Source: Mimachlamys varia (lineage: Eukaryota > Mollusca > Bivalvia > Pectinida > Pectinidae). From it: a DNA stretch of 64,000 bases. Position 1 is the stretch's first letter; the number at the start of each line of letters is the position of its first letter. The stretch spans positions 23,497,001-23,561,000 of the forward strand of contig OX392538.1 in assembly GCA_947623455.1 (NCBI GenBank), written 5' to 3'. A program made the position numbers and the translations under genes. The notes beneath the pieces are model-generated. The model was not told where the DNA came from. It worked only from the letters and a program-made list of their open reading frames with translations, and searched no databases. Below, one piece after another: positions 10,701-21,609 of this stretch.

Positions 10701-13092
10701 AAAGTAGACTTTGCATTTCAAACAGTTAATTTTATCACAGATTGAATATATACCCACGTAAAATCAAGTATTTACCTTATATAAAACCTTACCTGCAGCG
10801 TTCTGAGACTCAGTCAAATTTGCAATGCTTAGTAAACATTGTGCCAGATGTCCCAAATCTGATTATGTGATTTTAAGCGACATATCACAACCAGGCAAAA
10901 TTAATTTTGCAATTCAAGTAACGCGAATTTTTTGTTGTGTTATAAATAAAACGCTACGAAAGAGCATATTTCAGATTTTATTTTCTCATTAAAAATGAAA
11001 AATAATGTTGTTTTTTTACATCAGACCCTGTGAAGTGCTATATTAAAACTTATTATTTTAATCAAATGTGAACTTTCTGAAGGATCATTATTTAAAACTC
11101 AAATGTTGGTTCTTGAAAATGTTTTCCTGTTACAAAATTCGACTGGTGTGGTCTTCAATGCTTTTGAAACGCTATGGAGCAATACCGTCGATAACACAAT
11201 ATAGTGTCATGGCGGTCGCCATGATGAGTAGCAGTAGGAAAGTGCCGATATTGTAATGAGGAAATAACGAATTGACAGAGAAACAATTATACAGGTTAGG
11301 TAAAAGATAGACTATTGCATAAATAATATTGGGATATTTTATTCACAGTTGCTTGGTATGCTATCTGCGATAGTTGATTACCCCGTCGAAAACCGGATGT
11401 TCAAGGGTACAAGAATTCAAAAAATGAATTTGTAACAGAATTAGGAGACTTAAGCAAAGAACTGGATTTTGTTTTTGACACGACAGTGCATATATTGAAG
11501 ATACAAGATAGCTTGCATCGGAAATAGTTTTCAGTTGATATTTTATTAATTATTTCTTTTCGTATAGATCCCTGAAAGGACTGAACAGTTTAAAGTGACC
11601 TTAACATCAGCAAGTTCCGGAGGGGAGATCGGACCCCGCCGTGTAACCACGGTAACAATCGAGGATGACGATAGTAAGTATCAGCTACAATGTTTAGACT
11701 CCATTAGTATATCATCTATTCCATATCTGTCAAATATAATTTTCGTAAAATTTATTAATTGACATAAAGAAAGATAATTACAATTAAACAAATAAATAAG
11801 TCTAGTTTTCCTACTGTTTTTGCCTTTTTTTATAACCAAAATTTTGTATTCAGCAAATATGCTTTGTTTTTTTTTTGTAGCAAGTGCACTATTTAAACCA
11901 TTGTGAGATACCAGAAATAATATCTAACGACCTTTTAGCTATGTGTATGACCTTCAATAATTACTGTTATATATTTGCAATTGCCTTTAGAAATTGCCAA
12001 ATTCCAATTTGCACGAACAAGTTATACAGTAAAAGAGAGCGTTGGTAGTGTGAAACTCCAAGTCGATAGAATACCCGGAGGAGGGCTCCATAAAGTAACT
12101 GTTTACTGGAGAACAACAGATTTAACGGCTAGATTAAACAGTGACTTCGAAGGTCGGTCTGGGACCATTGTATTTGGAGTCAATGAAAGATGGAAAAATA
12201 TCATAATCCCAATCGTAAACGACAAGGTAAGTTTTGTAGAGATGATTCTAAGGCATGTTTTCAAAATGCATAACTTCGTAAACTTCTATGCATGAAAAAC
12301 AATCTAGAACAAAATACTTTGCTAACAGTACAAACATGAAAAAAAATGTTTTTTTGAATAGAATCAAACATGTTCTCTTAAGAATAATTACTGAATTCTG
12401 TATCTGACACTACAATATAACTACAATAGAGTTATCGAAGATACCAGACGCGCATGCATTCGAAATCAAATTTGTTTGTGGGCATTTAAATAACTCAATC
12501 CATTTGTACAGTTCTATGAAAAGACTGAACAGTTTAAAGTGACATTAACATCAGCAAGACCCGCAGGGGGGATCGGACCCCGAAGTGAAACCAGGGTAAT
12601 AATTCAGGATGACGATAGTAAGTATTAAACTACGGTATGACGACCCAATAAGTTTAACTTCTATTACATATCTGTCTAAAGATTACTTTTGTATAATTAT
12701 GTACTGAATTTTCATTTGAATTCTTAACCGGGCATCTTTTTAATATGCAGTTATGTATGTATGATGATGTCTTTAATAACTAGATCATACACAAGAACTT
12801 GCAGAGATATGTCATCGCCTTGTTTTATAATGTTATGTTACCTGATTCTTTTGCTTGTGCAAATTGAGTTCTTGATTAATAAAATAACTCATTTGAGATG
12901 ATCAACATGACGAGTTATGTGAAGCATTGTTATACCTTTACTGCTTCTGTTTCAGAACCCTGCGGAGGAATATGCTGGAAATACAAAAACTCGTACTGTA
13001 ACACGAGCACCAACAAATGTGTTTGTAAAGCCAACTACCGTGGAGATCCGTACCATGGAGGATGCAAGTGTAGCGGTGGTGGAGGTTATTAG
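7722..13092 (+). CDS. Gene A: secreted EGF-like / double Calx-beta protein
   Basis: Seven exons: 7,722-7,791, 8,265-8,366, 10,216-10,451, 11,568-11,673, 11,991-12,226, 12,512-12,617 and 12,956-13,092. All introns are GT-AG and the joined 993 nt have no internal stop (330 aa). Residues 1-23 form a signal peptide (core FCFTLCVLSLIATA) that should be cut before EATYQP. Residues 24-57 form a five-Cys EGF-like module ending GYHPDSSHRCV. Residues 61-171 and 175-285 are Calx-beta domains with SYTVKE, DRIPGGG, TEQFKVTLTSA and a closing DDD. Residues 286-330 carry seven Cys and end GGGGY. Cys outside the signal peptide total twelve, as expected for disulfides. The start is set by the TATA box and signal peptide. 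The Calx-beta fold is known to bind calcium; the role here is unknown. Splicing is inferred without RNA data. Confidence 0.87.
8467..9480. repeat. Two tandem AT-rich foldback repeats in intron 2 of gene A
   Basis: Two related copies, about 8,467-8,993 and 9,003-9,480, each open with ACCAGTGAAATA-like sequence. Each contains the palindrome ATATCATCACTAGTGATGATAT or a variant, and each ends at AACCATTGAATAGCCTCTAT. The first is also bounded by inverted copies of ATTCAATGGTTACCC. Genes B and C hold shorter versions at the same place. The repeats account for most of the long intron. Confidence 0.55.
10560..11410. mobile_element. Insertion in intron 3 of gene A
   Basis: About 850 bp starting TATGGTCGGGCATTAC and ending TTCAAGGGTAC is present in genes A and B (24,043-24,901). 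Gene C lacks it: its intron 3 is only 267 bp and joins the two flanks directly near 42,420. A diverged third copy of the right part lies at 56,125-57,275. I see no terminal inverted repeats, so the class is unknown. Alternatively, gene C may have lost the segment. Confidence 0.5.
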
Positions 13093-13138
13093 TCCGTCAA
13101 ATCTCAATCTGTACAAGATTGTCAAGTGACTAAACCAA

Positions 13139-13154
13139 AATAAAATAAAATAAG
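13139..13154 (+). terminator. Polyadenylation signal of gene A
   Basis: Overlapping AATAAA hexamers start 47 nt after the stop codon, giving a very short 3' UTR. The same arrangement follows genes B and C. Confidence 0.6.
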
Positions 13155-13378
13155 AGTAAAGTCATCGATATGTTTCTGTTTTATATGTGATTTTTTCCCA
13201 TTTCTATGAAGACATCAAATAATAAATCTCAAATCTAGATACTTGAAAATCAACGGCTAATGCATCGTAAACAAGGGGATCGTCTACCTGGATAAGTTAT
13301 ATCTAAAACAACATTACAAAATACACTCGAATAAAAGTCTAGGGAACAGACACAAAAACCAATATTTTTCGCTTTGTC

Positions 13379-14810
13379 ATGGTGCATATAACATGTCGAT
13401 CTAAAGATCGTTCGTTCATCTGTGCGGTTCTATCCGCTAACGCGCACGACATAATACAACTGGTCAATAAATGTTACGGAATTAAAAAGACGCGGAACAT
13501 TCTTTTCGGCACACTATATGCATTCACATGAAATTTATTTAGACTATGTCAATTTTAAATTAAAGTTAACAATATTACAGTGACCATGAGACGGGCAAGA
13601 ACGGGTTTAGCTCGCTGGTAACATAACAGGTAAGTAATATGACGTAGTTTTTTCACATCGTGCACACACCGTTCACACATCCTGCGCACACCGCAAATTG
13701 TGTTAAGTTGTGCGATCCCACACCTTTAAGACCAATTGGTTAGGTCTGCAATAGTTTATGAAGTTTTGTTGCGGGGATCTCAATATTTAAGTAAAGTATA
13801 TGTTAAGTATTAGTTAAATAAGCAATTTGCGTCACAAAGTGAAAACTTAACACGAGTTGATATTTCTTGACTCCGATGTTCGAGCAACACTAAACGATCT
13901 ACATGATAAGTATATGGTTGTGTCTGCAGACAAAGCATCTAACAAATTGATCATTGTTTGCAAACCCCATTACATTCATTGCTTGCAAAAAGAACTAGGT
14001 CTGCTTGATAACCAAGGTAGCCCAACTTACACATTGATGAAATACTGTCGAAACATTATCCTGTATTAAAATCTTTCCAAGTACCGGTTAATGAGCAAGA
14101 CGCTGACCTACCTTGTCTTTATTAGATACCGAAACTACACAAGGCTCCTTCTAAGCAACGTTTTATCGCCGGCTCTGCTAATTGCTCGAACAAGCCAATA
14201 TCAAAACTTCTTACTACCATTATTAGTACCATAAAAGCAGGACTTCAGTCTTATTGTGACACTTTGTACTCCAAAAGTGGAATTAATGGGATATGGATTT
14301 TGAAAAACACCAAAGAACTTTTGATCAATTTTGAACACCCCCTCCTACAAAAATGTGTTTTCGGTCAAAACATTTGATTTTTCCACCCTGTACACGACCA
14401 TACCTCGTACAAAATTGAAGGAACGTCTTCCAAGAAAGGCGGACGACGATACAAATATATGGTAGTGAGCTATATTGGAGCATACTTTGTGAAAAACACG
14501 ACAAAAACTACGAGGAAAAAATAATGAAGAAGATAAAGCAAGGATGATTGAATTCCTGGTCGACAATATTTTTGTTTAGTTCGGTGGAAAGATTTTCCAG
14601 CAGACTGTTGGCATTCCCATTGGAACAAACTGTACCCCACTCTTAGCGGACTTATTTTTGTTTCCATACGAGGTTGATTTTGTGAAAGAGCTAATCAGGA
14701 CAGGTAACAAAAACCTTACCAAATCTTGTGATTTCACTTTCAGATAAATCGACGATGTGTTGTCTATAAACAACAAGAAGTGTGTTGACCACGTCGATCA
14801 TTATATATCT
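13379..14810 (+). pseudogene. Penelope-like retroelement relic, unit I
   Basis: Recognisable coding starts near 13,857 (IFLDSDVRATLNDLH, then VVSADKASNK). It continues with IPKLHK at about 14,135, RFIAGSANCSNKPISKLLTT, DFSTLYTTIPRTKLK near 14,376, VGIPIGTNCTPLLADLFL near 14,608, and the catalytic IDDVLSINNKK near 14,745. The order matches the reverse transcriptase of Penelope-like elements. It is dead: there is a frameshift near 14,040, TAG replaces the Trp before IPKLHK, and TAA replaces the residue before IDD. No GIY-YIG endonuclease was seen. The non-coding lead at 13,379-13,419 (TCGATCTAAAGATCG) recurs at 61,168. Confidence 0.75.
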
Positions 14811-15269
14811 ATACCGGCATATTGTGCGTAACAAACAAGATATATCAGGCTGCGTGATAAATCAGTTTAATAAAAAAAAAATCCCTTGGCCATACTGACC
14901 GCTACTGACCACAATAACAGCACCTGTTACCATATAAAAGACCTACCTAAATTCCTGTCAATGACATCACATCAATTAATGTGTATTACAGTTATGAAGG
15001 TCACCCTAACAATTTGTTAAATACGCTGGTCATTTCAAGAAGTCATGTAAATAGCTTCCAATTAAAATATCTGTAATAATTGTACAGGTTATAAAAATCG
15101 TATGCTATATAAATAATGTATAATCTGATCAATGCAAAATGACTCATTTCCCTTAAAACATCGTTATATTGAAGTAGTGAACTTTTTGTTTGTACATGTA
15201 ATTATGAATGATCTAAACAGATGCAATGCACAATCTAATCTGGTCCGTCTTTCCCGAAATATTTTTTTT

Positions 15270-15450
15270 TTAAATACAGAGAATACCAAAGCGTCAAAAA
15301 ACCATAATCCGAACTCAATGTCGATTTAGGTATGACAAGACTATTAAGAAAGGAACAATGTACATGGATATTATTGGTAAATTACAGGAAAATTAAAGGA
15401 AAGGTCTCCTACTTCACCGACAAAACCCGCCATGTAAATCTAGATCATAT
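15270..15450 (+). repeat. Interspersed repeat with inverted copy at 45.3 kb
   Basis: GAATACCAAAGCGTCAA followed by CCATAATCCGAACTCAATG matches, in reverse complement, 45,345-45,400. About 100 bp later a CGCCATGTAAATCTAGATCA stretch matches the AGCGTCTTCTG repeat family. Together they outline one mobile repeat, also present in unit II near 28,760-28,940. Confidence 0.5.
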
Positions 15451-15569
15451 TCAAGTTAATACGACGTCCTCAAAGTGAGAACCGGGGCATTATTTGCAAG
15501 TACAATTCATACACTTTGCTCGTAGTCTTTTTTGTACTTTTTTACACTCGAATCCGTGTGCCGTAAGTT

Positions 15570-15800
15570 TGCTCGTCAGCAGCCTATATACAGTATATCA
15601 CAACAATCTTGATATTCAGAGCAACCTCTAGAATGAAAAATCAACTGCGACATGTAAACATGTGAAGGTTGGAGAAGCAGGGGTGTTACTTTGAAGAAAT
15701 GGGAAAATCGAGATCGTCACGTTTATAGGATAGCTTAGTAATGAATGTTCGCCATAGGTTAAGTAAAGATCGAGGTATTCAACTGATGTAGAAAATTCAG
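15570..15800 (-). pseudogene. Decayed Penelope-like fragment, inverted
   Basis: The DNA aligns with 1-250 (CTCGTCAGCAGCC, AGAGCAACCTCTAG, CTGCGACATGTAA, CGTCACGTTTAT). It is therefore a diverged minus-strand copy of the post-RT Penelope segment. No frame stays open. The unit II copy is at 29,058-29,290. Confidence 0.5.
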
Positions 15801-15877
15801 AAGGACACCTATAGTTAACTCAGCATACTTTAAAAACAAATATACATATATTTTCACAACATACCAAGCGATCTTAA

Positions 15878-16600
15878 AGCTGACAATGCAAGTTAAAAAG
15901 CTTTCTTGTTGATATTTAAAAACAAAACCGGCCAAGTAAAAATTTTAGAAATCTTCTGAGATGCTATAACATCCATTTATTTCCATCAAAATAAGTTCCT
16001 CTAACTCGCATGTGTTCGTGCACGTGTTTTACATAATCAAGACTATGCTCGCGTGTTACACTGTATTTTCATTACAAGCGCTTTAGTGGCAAGGCGTAAT
16101 ATTATAGATAGTATTAGGAGCGAGTACATATTATGTCCGGAACGTTTCGCTCTGCTTCCGAATGTAAAATCAACATGTCGATGTCCATTACGTATACATA
16201 GGTGAGGGCACAATTAGGGTGTTTTCAGTTTTATTTGTTTTTGTTTTGCTTTGGCACACGATTTATGATGGTGGCTGAGGGAGTGACCATCTTCATGTAA
16301 CTTCAACTTCAAGGTGAGTGTGTGTTTGTCATTCCAGTTTTGTAACTCTAGTGTCACCTGTTGTGTCCGCAGGTGTGTTGCACTTTGCACGGCCAGTGTT
16401 CATGTAAAAACCGGTTTGACAGGCTGGATGCCTTTTATACCCAGGGAGGCCGACTCTCGTTTCCAAGCAAGGCAAAAACTAAAATGTCTGCCTCTCCTTA
16501 GTAACCTGTTAGGGGGCATCTCAGAAGCTTTCTGAAATATAACTTTGCCGTATTTGTTTTTAATCTCAAGAAGAAAGCTTTTTAACTTGCATTGTCAGCT
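15878..16600. mobile_element. TTAA-flanked TIR transposon (non-autonomous)
   Basis: A 723-bp insertion starts AGCTGACAATGCAAGTTAAA and ends with the exact inverse. The TIRs match for about 33 bp and continue imperfectly. It is flanked by TTAA at 15,874-15,877 and 16,601-16,604. Unit II has a single TTAA at the matching place (29,360-29,363) and no insert, so this is a clean filled/empty pair. TTAA targeting is typical of piggyBac-type elements, although the terminal bases are not the usual CCC. There is no transposase inside; an internal 73-codon ORF is not recognisable. Confidence 0.8.
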
Positions 16601-16604
16601 TTAA

Positions 16605-17440
16605 GAGAAATGTTTTGCTAAAGGAGGAGTGCTAATTTTTGCGTTTCTGCGGCTTATCAGTGATGTGGCTAATATTTTGCAGGGTGATAATTTAAGGTCA
16701 GTTGCATATTGTATTATGTTCAAAACATCTGATTTTGTATGGGCTCATAGATAATTTAGGGGTCAAAGTGGAAGTCAAAGTTCTCACGGACTGCAAAACA
16801 TAGAAATAAACCTTCTAGTTCGTGCAGTTTTTGTTAAATAAGTATCAGACTTGAAGATTTAAGTTGAACAATAATAGTTAAAAAAAACTCATAAAGTAAG
16901 TCAAGGTCATATAAATGCTTACTGGTCTATTTTGATATCAAATACTTCAGGAAATATACCAAAGAACCTCCATTAACTCCAAATTAGATTGAGGACAATA
17001 ATCACCCTTCATTTATAAAATATGATAAATATTTGGCAAGCTACTGACCCCACAGGGTTATATGGGGCCTTGTGATGGGGCCCAAAGAGGCGTGATATCG
17101 TGCATTGTTTTAGTTTTAATGACATTCTTCTAAATAAGGATAATTATACCAACAGTACAAGTATTGGTAAAATAAATTCATTATGCGACCCCATTGGGAC
17201 CCTCTGCACCTCCCGGAAGTGAGCAATATGCTAAATATAGATTATAATTACACCTACATGGTATAATTGCAATCACTTTTGGATGGAATTGGACTAACGG
17301 TTTAATAAAATGTTTATTGAAGCTGAAAATGCCCATTTAAACACCCGTATGTGCCCAAAACAGATTCCTCCTTGCGGTCAACAAATTGCAGATTCTGCAG
17401 AATTCTTGTTCTCACTTGCCAGGGATATTTGCTTCCATGT
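16605..17440. other. Unit tail, non-coding
   Basis: The sequence aligns with 29,364-30,202 of unit II. It contains GACCCCACAGGG and GCGACCCCATTGGGACCCTC blocks of slightly higher GC. I see no exon or known repeat. Confidence 0.4.
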
Positions 17441-17935
17441 CTGATAAAATAATAATAATAATATACAATATTTGATATAGCGCCCTATCTAGCTAACATA
17501 AGCCACTCTAAAGTGCTTTACAGTACATAGATATACAATTCTTATACAATCAATACAATTAACACATACATATCTATCATATACAATTCTGAGGAGTTCG
17601 CAGGAGCTGCCTTATCGGGCGCAAACTACTTGTCCTATACCACCTGACTAATATCTCCATATGTGTGTGTGTATGTATGCGTGTGTGCTGGAGATGAATT
17701 GTGTTCTGTTTGTAGTGGAACCGTGTTTCTAACGGCATCTTTTATAGTGCCACCACACTTGAATGCTACATCACAGATACTGCAACATCCACCCCAGAAC
17801 ATTTTATACTCCACCTGGGTTGTTGGAGTTGTGTGGGCAGGAGAAAAATACTTTCTCTGACGATTACGGGGATCGAACCCCGGCCGCCTGCATGGAAGGC
17901 CGGAGTGTTAACCACTCGACTAATCCGCTCATAAA
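17441..17935 (-). mobile_element. tRNA-derived SINE with LINE-like tail
   Basis: Read on the minus strand, the head has an A box (TAGTCGAGTGG) and a B box (GGTTCGATCCC). A body and a CTTTAGAGTGGCTTATG... tail follow, ending in a TTATTATTATTA microsatellite. It is flanked by ATAAAA on both sides. Unit II has the uninterrupted site near 30,203 (CTGATAAAATCAGAC). A second copy interrupts unit III at 37,683-38,155. Confidence 0.7.
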
Positions 17936-18049
17936 AATCAGACAATCTTCAAGTTTGCTTCAGATTTAAAAGAAACTACACAAACTAGTATTTTTTCTAC
18001 ATTTTCCAGTGCATGATAACTTCAACAACATTTTACGCTCTCCACATCC

Positions 18050-18160
18050 ATTTTTTGCCATTGTTGTTCCTTTGGCCGATCATATCACGAAACTAGCACA
18101 TAAAATCGTAACTTTTCTTTTTCTCTCCTAAACCCTTTTCTAACAATGCACGAGAAAAAA
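18050..18160. other. Duplication junction between units I and II
   Basis: Up to about 18,050 the sequence matches the unit II tail (30,200-30,315). From there it matches positions 722-830 of unit I (GGCCGATCAT, CTCTCCTAAACCC, AACAATGCACGAG). The switch marks the tandem breakpoint. Confidence 0.6.
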
Positions 18161-18850
18161 AAGAGTAATTATCAGATCAAAACTTTTCACAAAAGCAGAT
18201 TCTTAATAAAGATTTAAGGTATCGCCTGCAAGTCCAAGGTCTTTAGTTTCTGTGACTTTCAAGTGAGTAGTTTTATTCTGTAAAATCCAATATTTTCGCC
18301 AGCTCCCAAACCGTTCGCGGAGTGGAAATGTTCCTGCTGTCAGTCATGCTGTTTTGTATCATGTGTAGCCCACACTGTAGAGTTTATGGGGTGCTTAATA
18401 TGTTCGCGTATGCATATATTCGCAGAAATTTGTAGGCAGCGAAATAGCGAAAATATCTACACTGCGAACAATTCAACTATTATAGTATAGATGTGTGGAT
18501 GAATAGATATAAATTATTACTGTTCCATTTTTTCAAAATAAGTAGAATTTTTTCTGATGTTTCATTCAACGTTAATGTCAGTTTATTTTTAAGCCGTTTT
18601 TTCTACTCATTGTTTACTTTCAGAATTAAAGCGTTTTGACTCCACTACACATCTTTACTTTGCTATCGTGGAAACGAGGCTTAACTGTTGTTCTCTGATT
18701 TTTCTGTAATCATGACGATGACATATTGAGATATATAAAACAGGAAAATCTCGGTTACATAAAAGCAAGTTCGGCGATATTTAAGATTGCGGTTTGTTAA
18801 GTTACCAATTAAAGGGATTTCATTTGATATGCGATCAATATTAGTTTTGA
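18160..18850. other. Unit II-specific sequence, no gene seen
   Basis: AT-rich sequence with no counterpart at the matching place of units I and III. No exon or known element was recognised. Confidence 0.4.
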
Positions 18851-18854
18851 ATGT

Positions 18855-19062
18855 ATATAGAGGCCGCGGTGACCTAGCGGTTAAAGTGTTCCGACATGCT
18901 AGCCCTCCATCTCTTTGTTGCGAGTTTGAATCCCACAATTGCCAGGTACTGACCGTAGGTCGAAGGTTTTTCTCCGGGTACTCCACCTCCACCTCCGAAA
19001 CTGACACGTCCTTAAATGACCCTGGCTGTTATTATGTCGGTTAACAAAATAAACCAAAGAAA
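18855..19062 (+). mobile_element. tRNA-derived SINE with central conserved block
   Basis: The head GACCTAGCGGTTAAAGTG (A box) and GAGTTTGAATCC (B box) is followed by TTTTTCTCCGGGTACTCC. It ends near AACAAAATAAACCAAAG. The central block recurs in a different SINE at 54,920, so two tRNA heads share one body domain. The SINE is absent from units I and III. Confidence 0.65.
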
Positions 19063-19404
19063 ATATCAAAGCATAAAATAACATCATTTTATTTGAAATT
19101 AAAATTTGAAGAGGATGGTTAATACAGCTGTTTATTCAGCTACACAGTCATACAGATTCAAATGTAAGGATTGTACTCGTTTGACATCAAAGTTGCTATA
19201 TGGCACAGCTGTATGTAAAAAAACATATGTCGATATCGTCATAACGTGTACCAGAATAGCATTAACTATTGTTTGCCCTATTGTATGAATTTCCATGAAC
19301 TTGGATACGGTACGTACACTTAATGATCGTATTACCGATGCTAAACCCCATGCAACTACGTAGATTTCTATTGGAGTTGCCAAAGCATTGCGATTTTTTT
19401 TCTG

Positions 19405-19500
19405 TATAAATAGGGGAAAATAAAAAAAAAAAATCGCAAGCGACCCCCAACCCTTCAAGATATTTCTCCATATACCAACTCTAGATTTCTGCTTGAAAAA
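19405..19500 (+). pseudogene. Relic exon 1 of the Calx-beta paralogue, unit II
   Basis: A TATA box at 19,405-19,412 precedes the sequence homologous to exon 1, but the start codon is ATA at 19,460. The rest of the relic gene is missing: after about 20,210 the sequence jumps to the equivalent of 6,460 in unit I. Unit II therefore has lost about 3.8 kb, including both relic Calx-beta exons. Confidence 0.55.
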
Positions 19501-20671
19501 TATTATATAATCTTAACGGGTTTTATTTTTGCGAAAGCTGAATATTACCACACATAAATGTTTTCTCGCTGCTTTGCATACTTTATAGTATTACGACAAA
19601 TTAAACCTACGTTAAATGCCAAATTTAAGGTCCGTTATATAACGGATCACACAATAGATGATATATTAATTGTATGCATATTCATTTCAAATGTATCAAA
19701 GAAATGCAATCACTCCTACATATTCCGCTGTATTGATTTGCATTTCGATGAAAGCGGGACTTAGCAAAACACACATTATTAGCATCGCTCTTTCGGTTTT
19801 AAGCATGAGCATGGTCATGTTACTACGAGTCTGTGTATTTGTATAACATGAAACATTATTAGTACTGGCGAGTAAAGCTTAAGCCGTCATAATGAAATAA
19901 TTATGGGATATTTTTAGTAAAGTAATCAAATCCCTGCAATATGGAAATTTCCAAAACAAGTACTAACTTTTCGTGTGATTCTTGTTGGTCTTCAGCATAT
20001 GAATAACATAAGGAATATGACCTTTTAATTGCTTAAAAGCTATAAGATATAATTATAATTTCGATATATTGAAAACTATAGGGGTCATTTGTCATTTTTT
20101 CTCAATTGTCCTGTTAATGAAAAAAACCACTTTTTTTCAAAAAAAAAAACAACAAAAAAACAAAAAACAGATACAACTCCCTTAGTTTGGGGGAAGAATA
20201 CGGCTGACGCGTCCATTTTCTCATCGTAATAGGGGCTAATGCTACCAAGAGGACATGGTAGAGACCAACTTGATCTAGAACCTCGAATCACATCGTCATT
20301 ACATGACCCTGGCTGATAGTTGCAGACTATAGTTAATTTTAATGTAATGGAACAGGGACACCTGTATGTATGGTTACCACGTTGTGTTATCAATTATCAG
20401 GCGAGCGCCCTATCATCTGAATGTTATACATGTGAAACGAAATATGCTTATTACTAGCTAATTTCTTTTTTCCTTAGCGAGTCGTTATAAACATGTTTTA
20501 CTGTACTCTTTATTTAAAGCATATGCTAAAAGTTAAGAATTGAGAATAGGTTGCGAACCTTCGATCTTTTGGGGTCAGATACAATGGAGAGGTACATAGT
20601 ATTGTGCCGTACAAACTTCGGTCTGGCTCGGAACAGGTACTTAATACAGCATTTCCGTGATACATACCAGT

Positions 20672-21095
20672 CGGTTTGGTAATGTGGCTTTCATCAGAAC
20701 GTGACATTATTAAGGGCACTTTTAAAACAAAATGACGGCCAAATCGAAGCATTCAATGACCGTAAGTGAGTTGAAGTATTGTTTTCGAAAGAGGATTCAC
20801 AAGTAAAAATAAAACACAAGGGGCGTTAGTAAAATTAGCTGAATTCGCTGATTAACAGACTTCTTCACAGTTCTTGTTATCGGGGTTTTCCTCCATGGAT
20901 ATATTATTTTAGGTTGTTGCTTTGATGACTGTGAGTTACACATGTTGGCAAACACGCCATGACTATGTACCTTTGATTTGTCCCATTTTGACCTGACGCG
21001 GCCTAAAAAATGAACATTTGAATCTAGCCGTCATTCGGTCGTCAGAGCCGCCATCCTGAAGTGTCCTTAATACTTCGTGGCCACATGACCAAAGC
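20672..21095. mobile_element. TIR element with broken SAP-like ORF, unit II
   Basis: The same element as at 6,766-7,209, with GGTTTGGTAATGTGG on the left and CCACATGACCAAAGC on the right. The internal ORF begins ATGACGGCC but is frameshifted after MTVSELK, so no protein is expected. Confidence 0.5.
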
Positions 21096-21565
21096 AACGT
21101 TTTCTAACTCTGCTTCAAAAGAGTTATTGTTTCTTGGTGACGCTGTATTACATATCGAATAAATATGTATTCAGTATTGCCTTATTGGTAAAATCTTTTT
21201 ATCTTCGTCAAACATGACGATTATCTTATATTTCACATTCCTAGTTCAGATTAAACGTGATAAAAAACACTCCAATGCAGAATCGATAAATAAAATAAGA
21301 TTAATACTGAAATAGTTCAGTAGATTACATGAACTGTATCACGGTTGCATAATGGCTTACACTATATGCAACTATTCAAATGTAAAAATAAAATATACTT
21401 CAAAGTTACATACTGTTAAGATAACAGGTGTTTACATCTGGATTACGTATACAAGAATGAAATATTTCTCGATTCTATTCAAACAGATAATCGGATTATA
21501 TATACTAATCGTTTTACATAAACTTAGAATCGCATTAGGTACTATCAAAGTCATGTGACTTTCGG

Positions 21566-21573
21566 TATAAATA
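21566..21573 (+). promoter_or_regulatory. TATA box of gene B
   Basis: TATAAATA, 37 bases before the ATG, within a promoter region nearly identical to that of gene A. Confidence 0.65.
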
Positions 21574-21609
21574 TAGCGAAGTAGCAAGCGATATTCAACA
21601 GTCATCAAG

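Noticed and set aside
10471..10716. Minus-strand ORF in intron 3, repeated at 23,954
   Set aside because: It lies in the inserted element shared by A and B, has no recognised motif, and other frames are similarly open.
16314..16535. 73-codon Cys-containing ORF
   Set aside because: It lies inside the TTAA-flanked non-autonomous transposon and shows no domain.
17868..17935. Possible tRNA gene on the minus strand
   Set aside because: A and B boxes are present, but the arms do not pair well and the same 490-bp unit recurs at 37.7-38.2 kb, so it is a SINE head.
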